A stretch of 64,000 bases of DNA, from assembly GCA_001949185.1 (NCBI GenBank), contig BDGG01000001.1, positions 526,485 through 590,484 of the forward strand. Direction: 5' to 3'. Positions within the stretch are counted from its first letter, which is position 1. Each line of letters opens with the position of its first letter. Position numbers and translations under genes: made by a program. Source of the DNA: Ramazzottius varieornatus. Its lineage: Eukaryota > Tardigrada > Eutardigrada > Parachela > Ramazzottiidae. Under the pieces are notes generated by a model that searched no databases, was not told where the DNA came from, and saw only the letters and a list, made by a program, of their open reading frames with translations. This document shows positions 47,850 through 57,545 of this stretch, in pieces.

Positions 47850-49659
47850 CACTCAGGGGTTTCAGTTCCTTCAGTAGTGATGCAGCCACAGCCACGGAGA
47901 ACTGGCTGATTTTCTGGCAAAGTGGAGATGCAGTGTGCAAAGTGGAGAAGCCATTAGAATTTTCACTTCATGGTCGATCTGTCTGGAAAGACAGCGCCCT
48001 GCAGGAGACATCGGGGGTCTTTCTGCAAACTCTGTTTTACCCTACTGGAGTACTGTATTTCTGGGATCCGGAGTGGGCTAGTCCATAACCATGATTACTA
48101 CGATCGACTCTGGAGCACTGTTGCTATTGGCTTCGCTTCTGGTGGCTTCGTTCATCGACCGAGCGAACAGAAGGATCTGTTTTCCGGGCTGCCACATTGG
48201 TATGCTCGCTGTGACGTCAGCAAGAACTGTTTTCATCTTTTATTCGTAAGTGGGAATTTCCCCACCGAAGCAAACTTTGAGTAGCATCACCAAAACTAAG
48301 CTTCAAGTATCCAAATTAATAGATAAGCTTTGTTTGTGGAGGACCGTTTGCCAAGTGTCAATATTTCTGTTTCTCGTGGGAGATCCAAATTGAAAAAGTA
48401 TCGATAAGTCACGAAGAGGACGACTCAGCCAAACGAAACAACCCCTTGATACGGACTACGTAGTACAGCCCGTTCCAGCCAAGTCGTCCCTCGCGAATTT
48501 TCATTACTGTATCGAAAATTTAGATCTGTACGTTTCGCCCCATCCCAACCCGTTTTCGACACTTCGACGTATGCTCTGTATGATACAACTGGTTTGAGAG
48601 CATCCATGTAGAAAACCTCTTTGGAAACTCATTTTGAAACAAGGTCGTTTTGACACGTCCACTCACTCTGCTTGTTGCCGTAGAATAAAATTCCCAGCGC
48701 TCACTCCGTCGAAACAAACAAAAATTCTTATTCGCAGACTGACAGCAGATTGTTGTCACAGTGCTTTGAAAGAAAAATTCTCGTCAGAAATTCAAAAACG
48801 ACGCGAGACATAAATTAAGAATTAGAATTGAAGTGCCACCCCAATCAACTGGCGCGCATGTTTTTGCGACAGGCAGAAAACAGATGTGGGACTTTTCCAC
48901 CTGTCTTCTGACCCACGATAGCTTTTCGGCCTTTCTCGTTCTCAAACGGTTCCAGAGAGCCGAAATAACGAAAAAAATGTGTTTCACACAAGCAGATACA
49001 TAATTTGGTCAGAAGAAGCGAATTGGGGACAACTTGGCTGGAACGGACTGTATGTAAGCCCGCAAGGCAAGCGTCTTCCTGTACACTTACGTGCTTCTGT
49101 GCCGTCGCAGCGATAAAGCCTGTCCTCTAATTTTTACTGTCCCAGAATTTCTCAGGGTACGTGTACTTGGTCTGTTTCTCCGTGAGACCAGGAGTGGTGC
49201 CACCTGTGCTGTCCAGTGAAATGTGTACCTGAGGTCCGCTGGCCACAGCCTGTCAATAGCCTAGCTGTCCCGCACTCGGTGCATTCTTCATCACCGTCTT
49301 GCTAGCACTAGTGTCGCTACGCCTGTCAATCATCACGGACTGTATCGGAAAGTTTCACTGCGTTTTCTGCAACTTGTACTGAAGACTACACAATTATGAT
49401 AATTTGTTTGTAGAACGCAGTGGGAGGTTACACTTATCTCATCTTTACTGGGCTCCAAATGTTCTACATTTTCTACGTACCCCAAAGTCCCGGCAACCGA
49501 ATGCACGGACCCGGACGAGATCATAAGGAATATTCGGGAGGATCGGGAAAGGCAGAACAAGCTTGATGAACCCATGGAGTTCCCCAAAGATCTCAAGTCG
49601 AGTAGCATGCGGCTCGATCGTATTCTCTACTCAATGTTGAACTTGTGCCGATCCTAAAT
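47850..49659 (+). pseudogene. Decayed third GLUT/SLC2 copy
   Basis: Pieces collinear with exons of the intact GLUT at 50216-52487 can be followed. 48029-48245 corresponds to its exon at 51508-51720 (ASLLVASFIDRANRRI and GMLAVTSARTVFIF), but the acceptor AG is AA. 49156-49316 corresponds to 51795-52058 (GYVYLVCFSV, PGVVPPVLSSEM) with two in-frame stops and a lost donor. 49414-49659 corresponds to the last exon (AVGGYTYLIFTGLQMFYIFY) with a frameshift before KVPATECTDPDEIIRN. A weaker match near 47850-47990 may be the exon before these. The first half of the gene is not found. A RepB copy (49065-49155) occupies the place of the missing 5' part of one exon. Confidence 0.8.
49065..49155 (+). repeat. 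Partial RepB copy inside the GLUT pseudogene
   Basis: Contains TACACTTACGTGCTTCTGTG, CCGTCGCAGCGATAAAG and TAATTTTTACTGTCCCAG, the 3' half of RepB. It directly abuts the surviving part of a GLUT exon at about 49156. Confidence 0.6.
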
Positions 49660-50215
49660 CTAACTTTTTGCTGATTTTACGTGGACACCGGCCAGCAGTA
49701 CACAGCTGCATGCAGTACGTCGCACTTGAGTTGTTCTGCATGAACCGTGTGGGTCTGTTACGACTTATCGAAATGGCAACTGACTTTAAATTACGAACGG
49801 CGCCATTGTAGATGTTCTCTGACCTGCTTCACGCAAGACATCCTCACAGTTAAGAGTATAAACTGGTGAGAACTTGTTTCTGTTGGAGCGTATCTTGCCT
49901 GTGTGAAACTCCTCATACCACGTCAGCGCAAAAGCCCGACATTCAACGTGGCAGCTACGTGGAAAAGCCAAACATGCAGTTTAATCTCAATGGGAAAACC
50001 AGCGCAGAGCACCATGCTGTGGTATTTATTTGCACAGCATGTCCGCGATGACGTAATCCCCGTGTGACTATGTGCAGAGTAGACATGCCTCTCGCACCGC
50101 ACCGTCCTTACGGTGTTGGCCTTTGATGGACAGGTTTCTCCATCAGCTGTACCATCGAGGTAATTCCGCACTGTTTTTCTGCACAGCAAATTAGGGTTAC
50201 TCATAACAGACTTTG

Positions 50216-52487
50216 ATGAAAATGTTCGACAAAGCAAAGAAAAAGATTCGCGAGGTAAATTACGAGCGCCAATTATCGCTTCTCGGTTCAAAGTTTCATT
50301 TCAGTCTTGCAATTCCCTGATCAGAATGATTAACCAGAAGATGTACGGTGTTTTGCAGGAAGCAACATGGACCTTATTTTGGACTTCCGTGATCGTCGGC
50401 ATCGGCTCGGGCTTCTACCAAGGCTTCAACGCGGCAGTCATCAATGCTCCACAAACAACAATGGGTCTGTGGATCCGGAACATCGAATGTGCCAAGCACA
50501 ACCAAAGCAAGTCGCCGACCGTCAACGACACTGAAAGATGGTGCAAGGTTCTCTCAGAAAAAGAGCAAGAAAAGATGTTTAAGGAGAACCCGACACTCAA
50601 CGTCATCTGGACCGGCATTGCCTCCATCTACACACTTGGCTCGGTGATCGGAGCGTTGAGCATTATTCCCATATGTCAGCGCTTTGGAAGGTTCATCGAA
50701 GCAATTTTAGGTCCATCTACAGTATACAACATAGAACCAGACTTGTTAAATTTCCAGAAAGGGAGCGTTACTCTTCAACGGTATACCCTGTATCACTTCC
50801 TCCCTAGTTCTCGGCCTGTCTTACGTCGCACATTCCTACTGGATGTTAGCTGCTGGGCGATTGATCAATGGTTTCGGTGCCGGAGTTTGTGCTTCCATCG
50901 CCACGATTTATTTGACCGAAATCGCACCGCTTAGTCTGCGAGGACTCTTTGGCATCATCCGAGGTGTCTGCCTGTTTGGAGGCCAGCTGTGTGCTCAGGT
51001 CCTCGGTCATCCCAGCATTCTTGGTACCTCGACATTATGGCCGTATTTGTTCGGCTTCGGGCTGTTACCCGCTCTGATGCAATTTGTCCTCCTTCCTTTT
51101 TGCCCGGACAGCCCATGTTATTTGTACCTTGACCGGGACAGCACAAAGAAAGGCACAAAGGGTGAGCAAATAATTGGCCCATCACCTGTACCGTCGTGTT
51201 GTTCGGAACTTTGCTGATGACCTTCTCTGTCCGCAGCGCTAAAACGACTACGAGGCGATTTGGTCTTTGAAATAGAACTGGCCGAACTGAAAAACAAGCA
51301 GGAGTTCGATGCTGAAGCCAACGAATCGGTGTCGGTGGCTGGATTGTTTAAAGATCCTTTTCTTCGCCATTGTATCCTGATCGCTGTTATCATGAATATG
51401 GGAACCGAGCTGGTGGGATACAGTGCAGTATGTCACTTTAGCAACTCGAGGGCTCCACATCTGTAAACTGCGCAACATAGCAAAGGATCAGCTCTGTTTT
51501 TTTGCAGATTCTGTTTTACTCCACGTCCGTGTTCCTCGGATCCGGCATGGGGCAATCCGCGGCTGTAACCGCCACAATCGGCACGGGAATACTCATGCTG
51601 GTGGCTTGTATCATCGTTGCCACCTTCATTGATAAAGTAGGGCGGAGAATCGTATTGCTAGTCGGATATGTTGGCATGCTGGTTGTCACATCCGCCATCA
51701 CAGTTTTCATCGTCTTATTCGTACGTCTTTTTCAGATGCTTTGTCCCTTTGGTATCATAGTTCGTTCGAGTCATTGGATTTTCTTCCGTTGCAGGAGACC
51801 TTCGTGGAAAAAGAGTCCGAAGGCAAAGGAGATGACGAGGCTTCCAAGAAGAATAATCCCTACATATGGACAACCTACGCCAGCGCGGCATGCGTCTATC
51901 TCTTTTTGGTTTGCTACTCGGTCGGCCCGGGAATAGTCCCATCTGTATTGGCCAGTGAAATGTTTACACAAGGTTCCCGAACAGCCGCCGTGTGCTTTTC
52001 CATAGCTTTGAGCGCTCTGGCAGCCTTCTTTGTCACCGTACTCTTCCCGCTGGCGTCGGTAAGCTACATAATTGCTAGCCTCATTTGAATTTTTATTTCC
52101 TGCACTTGTAGTGAGTACACGTACGATGGGAAATTATGGGACACTAAAAATTAAATATGGGACAGGCTTTTTCGCTACGGCGGAACAGAAGCACGAACGT
52201 ACGCGACCGGTTCACAGTAATGTATTTCTCAACACTTTTCTACGGTTGAATTTGCATTTTGCCGTCCTTGCCGTCATTTCCCATCGTCTGTGTATGTTTC
52301 GTGGTCAATGGAATTGTTTTTGCTTTTGCAGAGTGCGATCGGAGGTTACACGTTCCTGGTCTTCGTCGGACTACAAGTATTTTATATTTTTTATGCCTAT
52401 TTCAATGTTCTCGAAACCAAAGGCAAGGAATCGGAAGAGATTGTCAAAGATATACGAACGCAGTGGGAACGCAAGAAGAAATCGTAA
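50216..52487 (+). CDS. GLUT/SLC2-type facilitative transporter, copy A, 7 exons
   Basis: Exons 50216-50254, 50359-50690, 50758-51161, 51237-51427, 51508-51720, 51795-52058 and 52332-52487 give 532 aa with twelve expected membrane spans. GLUT features: FYQGFNAAVINAPQ (TM1), CQRFGRKGAL, YLTEIAPLSLRGLFG, LPFCPDSP, KVGRRIVLLVGYVGM, YSVGPGIVPSVLASEMFTQG and NVLETKGKE (family PETKG). The first extracellular loop is long, with two Cys and N-glycosylation sites (NQS, NDT). The scaffold and salt-bridge motifs are kept. By hand alignment to human GLUT1, the sugar ligands Q161, Q282, Q283, N288, N317, W388, N411 and N415 are all replaced (G, T, E, S, M, S, S, A). The substrate is therefore unknown. Exon 1 (MKMFDKAKKKIRE) is supported by the equivalent short exon in copy B. 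Intron 6 contains RepB. Confidence 0.92.
52125..52280 (-). repeat. RepB copy (inverted) in the last intron of GLUT copy A
   Basis: Reads as the reverse complement of the RepB pattern: TTCGCTACGGCGGAACAGAA, CGTACGCGACCGGTTCACAG, CTTTTCTACGGTTGAATTTG, then TTGCCGTCCTTGCCGTC. Confidence 0.8.
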
Positions 52488-52939
52488 AACAGAATTTTCG
52501 TCTCGCAGCTTGTACTGTATCTGTCGCTCGTCTGGTCTCACTACTACGGTGTTGCATGCGAAAAACGTTCCACGTTGTAGTGCTGAGTTTTTGTGCCTTG
52601 TCAAACGACTTTTGCAGCATTGGTACTCCTTCGTCAGTAATCACCGAAATAACATATCGTGGCAGTTTAACGGCCAAAAACGAATTGGCTTTAGACAAAC
52701 ACAACGTTTGCTCGCATCGCCTTTCATGCAACACAGTATCTATCTACCGTGTCAAAAGAGGTGCTGACATCCGTGATGCGCTTCTTTTCACGGTCACCGA
52801 ATCGATACAGAGTTTGTGGAAAACGCTACCCTCATGGGAACAAGAGCCTTCAACGTTTCCCCCTCTGTGATGCTCGGTCCGATCGACGCTATCTTTCTTC
52901 CGTTGATCAGTACACTATGGCCATGGTTGAATAGGCAAA

Positions 52940-55900
52940 ATGTTCAAAGCCGCAAGAAAAGTCTTCAAGGTAGTGATGTACAGTGTACATGCCCAGTGTT
53001 TTGCAATACCGATTAGACAGGTTTCCGATGTCTTTTTCATTCTAGGAAACGACCTGGACGTTATTCTGGTCATCGGTGGTCGTAAGCTTTGGCTCGGGCT
53101 TCTTTCATGGCTATAACAAGGAAATGGTTCACGCACCGCAAACTGCCATGGGTTTGTGGATTCGGGAGATCGAATGTCGAAAACGGAATGCTTCGAGATC
53201 TACTAATGGCAGCGAGACGGAACTGTGGTGCAAGGTGTTGTCTGCAAAGGAACAAGAGAAAATGTTCGACAAGAACCCCGTACTGAATGTGATATGGACC
53301 GGCATTGCCTCCGTGTACGCTGTCGGCGGGGTTGTCGGTGCGCTGGCCATCTTTCCTGTTGTGCAACGGTATGGAAGGTAAGTCGGCACGCTTGTGATAA
53401 CCATTACGTCCACCCTTGTGAGAACGACGTGTGCAGCCCCCATACTCGCTAACTTCTTGGTCGCCGACAAGTGCAAGATAACATGGTGACAAGTTTGAAA
53501 ATTTTCGCAACTTGGTACCCCCCGACACACACGTGCACCGCTTCTTATTACTGACCCTAAGTTAACTTACACGGCCACCCATGGCATAATTTAAATTAAA
53601 TTAAATTAAATTATTAAATTAATTTAATTTAATTTGTGTGGCATGGTATCATACTTGTACGTGTTTTCCAGTTTCAGTGGAAGTGATTTCAGCAGTTATT
53701 TCTTGCTGGAAAAGTCATCTTTGGTATTCTCCCCATTAGTTCAGAAGAAATTTTTTAACTTGCTAGGTGGCCCCCTAAACTTTTTTACTGCGGCCCTTGA
53801 ACTTGTTACCGTTGCCCGTCGAACTTTTTACCGCTATCCGCCAAAGTCACTAGTTTGCCAACCCCTCAATAAGCTTGTTACTGGATACCTAGAAATTGTC
53901 ACCGAACCCTTCCATCTTATTACTGTCGCCTTACGTCGCCGTTGCTTGTTTTTCTGCTAAACTACGAAATCGATGGGATCCGTGCTGGTTGCTCTGCTGC
54001 CGCTGCCCACTGGTTTCCCGCAACAATCATCGCAGGCCGACGCATGATAACACAAGTAACATCCGGTTGGGAAAATCGCTGATCATGTTATGTTTCCTTA
54101 AGGGCTTTCTCTGCCGGTGTATAGCGTGGAAAACAGCACTTGAGCTAAACGCACGAAAAGTTTGGATGAGACGGAAAAGACGACAAACTCATAATTCAAC
54201 CGTAGAAAATTGTCAAAACGTGTCTTGGTGTGAACTGCACACGTACGTACGTACTTCCGTTCCGCTGTTTCGGAATCGCCTGGTCCAGACTTTTTTATTA
54301 AACCAAAGCTTCCGCTTCTGCGTGTACTCGCACTACCCTCCGTTTTTCGTCGGTCGTCCAACATCAGGATATAATTTGCGGTGACAGAGGTAAGGGGCCT
54401 GGTAACAAGTTGGAGGTAACCGGTAACTAGTTTGAGATTTTGATCACAGCTTGTTGGAGGCGGTAACCAAAACTATAACCTCCAACAAGGTACACGGTAT
54501 GGCGGTTACAGACGTGGTATGACCTTGCAGAAAGAGGGCTCTGTTGTTGAACAGTATCCCATGCATGGCCGGTTCGCTGACACTTAGCCTAGCTTACATG
54601 GCCAAATCGTATTGGATGCTGGTGGCTGGACGACTGATCAGTGGGATAGGTGCAGAGATATGTGCTTGTGTTTCCGAGATTTACCTGACGGAAATATCAA
54701 CGGTGAAGCAGCGGGGCTTCTTCGGGACGCTGCGTGCCGTCCTCCTGTTGGGCGGACAACTGACAGCTCAGACAATGGGGCATCCGGACATCCTGGGGAC
54801 CGCCACAGGCTGGCCTATCCTCTTCGCATTCAGCTTGATCCCTGCTGTTCTCCAGCTTGTCTTCCTTCTGTTTTGTCCTGATACTCCAAGCTACCTATTC
54901 CTTGATCAAAAAAATGAACACAAAGGGAAAGAAGGTTGGAATGAATTCAGTTTTGCATGAGAAGCTGGATGGTTCATGTCTTGGTTCTGATAGCGCTCAA
55001 GCGGTTTCGGACCGCTTCGGTCTACGAAACTGAGCTGGCCGAGCTGGAGTACAAGCAGAAGGTTGACGGGGACGCCAATAAACCCGTGTCACTGCTAGGC
55101 TTATGGCGGGACCCTTTTCTACGGCACTGTCTGCTCGTCTCCATTGTATTAAACATGGGCATCGAGCTTCTGGGATACACTGCGGTAAGTACCAGTCTGC
55201 TTCCAAGATCGTCAAGCTGCGACGCCACCATATATGCGCTCTCACGCTAGAACGATTTAACTGCAGATTTTGATCTACTCAACCTCCATCTTCATTGCAT
55301 CCGGGCTGAATTTGTCGGCTGCTGTGACAGCAACGATTGGTACCACTGTCCTTATGCTGATGGCTTCAGTCCTGGTCGCTCTGCTTATTGATCGCTGTGG
55401 ACGAAGAGTCCTGTTGCTGATCGGATACACCGGCATGCTGGTCATCACTTCCACAGTCACTGTCCTTGCTGCTCTGCTCGTAAGTTCACAATCCCATGCC
55501 TACGAACCACACACATGGGTTCTTGCTGCCCGATTCCGGAACATTGAGTAATAGCACGATTGTTCAGGAAACGGTTTTGGGGTTTTGGCAGTCCAGGGGC
55601 TCTTCTTAACTGCTGATGAGGCAATATGGAATAAACTTCGAGACTCGAGGGACATGAAGCTGAAGACATTTGGCCAACCGACCACTGGTCAAACGGCCAC
55701 GTCAGGAAGATCCAAAGGGGATCCGAAAACACCAGACATCAGAAATCGTTTAAAACCAAACCCGCAGGGTGGGGTGTTTCAGCTGTTGACTACCCCTGAA
55801 GATCCCTGGAATATCTTCCCTAAAGGGCGAACAATTCTTTGAGACTTTCAGCCACGGCGAGGTACGGCAAAGCTACCGTCCAATGCCCTGAATACTCTTT

Positions 55901-56511
55901 CAAATTTCATGTCAGAAAAGGGTCATTTGGTAGCAAAAATAATGTTCCGGAAACTGGGCTGCAGAAACCCACATATATAACGCACTTTTCATGTACTCCC
56001 GGTTTCACCTCTCACAGGAGAAATACGTTCAGTCGGATCCGCAAAGCGGTGAAAGCTCGGCAAAACAGAACACCCCGTTTATTTGGACAACATACACCAG
56101 TGCGTCATGTGTGTATCTTTTCCTGGTTTTCTACTCCCTCGGTCCAGGAGAGATACCACAAGTGCTGGCTAGCGAGATGTTCACGCAGGGTCCACGGGCA
56201 GCGGCCATGTGCATGTCCGCTGCATTCACGGCCTTGGCTGCTTTCGTCATCTCTGTGGTCTTTCCCTTTGTGAAGGTGAGTTTTCATTTGGCCCTTTGAT
56301 ACGATACGGAGGTAGTGGCCTGCCCGCTGCAATGATATCTTTATCATCGTTGTAGAGTGCGATCGGAGGATATGCCTTTGTGATATTTGTTGTATTGCAA
56401 GTAAATTATGTTGTCTTCACCTATTTCAAAGTTCCTGAAACCAAGGGAAAGCAGCCCGAGGAGATAGTGAAAACACTACGAGATGAATGGGAGAAAGGAA
56501 AAGGGGAATAA
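52940..56511 (+). CDS. GLUT/SLC2-type facilitative transporter, copy B, 7 exons
   Basis: Exons 52940-52969, 53046-53377, 54531-54934, 54994-55184, 55267-55479, 56018-56275 and 56356-56511 give 527 aa. Exons 2-5 and 7 have exactly the same lengths as in copy A (332, 404, 191, 213, 156 nt), so the two are tandem duplicates. Features: FFHGYNKEMVHAPQTAMG, IYLTEISTVKQRGFFG, LFCPDTPSYLFL, RCGRRVLLLIGYTGM, SLGPGEIPQVLASEMFTQG and the canonical KVPETKGKQ. N-glycosylation sites (NAS, NGS) and the loop-1 cysteines are present. As in A, the GLUT1 sugar ligands are replaced: Q161 to A, Q282 to I, Q283 to E, N288 to T, N317 to M, W388 to Q. Intron 2 is enlarged to 1153 nt by repeats. AATAAA overlaps the stop codon at 56507-56512. 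Confidence 0.92.
53585..53636. repeat. AT-rich (TTAAA)n pentanucleotide palindrome
   Basis: AATTTAAATTAAATTAAATT and its reverse complement run into each other around a short centre. The array lies in intron 2 of GLUT copy B. Confidence 0.85.
53755..54495. mobile_element. Possible foldback element in intron 2 of GLUT copy B
   Basis: The left side (53790-53885) has degenerate tandem copies of CTTGTTACCG-type units. The right side (54395-54490) has the inverse units (GGTAACAAGTTGGAGGTAAC) and ends in a local inverted repeat, CTTGTTGGAGG and CCTCCAACAAG. Long imperfect inverted repeats made of short tandem units are typical of foldback transposons. A RepB copy lies between the two sides. Boundaries are approximate. 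Confidence 0.35.
54150..54300 (+). repeat. RepB copy in intron 2 of GLUT copy B
   Basis: Contains GAGACGGAAAAGACGACAAA, ATTCAACCGTAGAAAATTGT, GTGTGAACTGCACACGTACG and TTCCGTTCCGCTGTTTCGG in RepB order. Confidence 0.75.
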
Positions 56512-57294
56512 ATGCACATTCGCCACGAGCGGCATAAACTCGTTTGCTAACTTAACCACCAAAGCTTTCTTAACACTCTGGGCATTAGGTTTTCCATGTA
56601 CCGTACGATACACCGAACACCTGGTCAGTCGAAGATTTCGTGTCATGATGCGTCAGTAGGAGGTGTACCGTTGTAAACTGGACCTGCAATAACTCAAAGT
56701 CTACCAGTATAACGCTGCTTAGGGGTCCACTAAGATTTTAGGATCAGCTGATTTTACAGTACGAGGTAAACGACATAATTCGGGCATATCGATTTTCGCA
56801 ACATAATTCGGGCAACGCGAACAGTTTGTAGATTATCGTCAACGCTTGATTCATCTCTCATCGTACGCCTGTTGATACAACATTGGACAGACCCATGTCT
56901 CCCAGGCCAAATTCTCGTGATCCACAACGCTTTGTTGTTCTCAAACCTACTGAAACCTCCAGGAGAGAGATCAGTCTACCTCACAAAACAAGAAGCAGTT
57001 CATTACGCGCAACAGGAGCTGAGTAAAAATATACGAGGAGCGAGGCCTTACTTCGTCCACGAGCATACTTTGTACAGTCAAGTTCTGCAGGCGGCGATGT
57101 TAGCTGCCTAGCTTGGTCATAATCAGCTGACCATGTTCACCGCCATAAGACACCCACAGAAGAGTGTACAAAGTTTTCGCCGTTCTGATTTTTCGTTGAA
57201 ATCAGGGCAGAAGCCAATATGCACCACAGCCTGAACACTATATTTCTACTTCCGCTGTCACATATGGTACACTTAGCACTTTGCGATGCTGCGA

Positions 57295-57465
57295 ATAATT
57301 GTTTTCCGTAGTGGCGCACATTTCAGTGTTACTGGTCAGAAGCGTGCGCCACTTGGGAGAATGATGTTGTATTTTTCAGATGACGCACTATGTAGTACAT
57401 TTAACTGGTAGCGTGCGCCACTTGGGGAAACGATCACGGCGAGTTTGTTGGCTGAGTTCCTACAT
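57295..57465. repeat. Two RepA copies inside the pogo element
   Basis: First: TTTTCCGTAGTGGCGCACAT with AGCGTGCGCCACTTGGGAGA. Second right arm: AGCGTGCGCCACTTGGGGAA then CGATCACGGCGAGTTTGTTG and GGCTGAGTTCC. Confidence 0.85.
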
Positions 57466-57545
57466 TCTTCTTTCTCAAAGATGCAAAACGTCACAGCAGC
57501 TAAACAACTGAAATCTCAACACAACGAAGAATGTTTATATACCCT

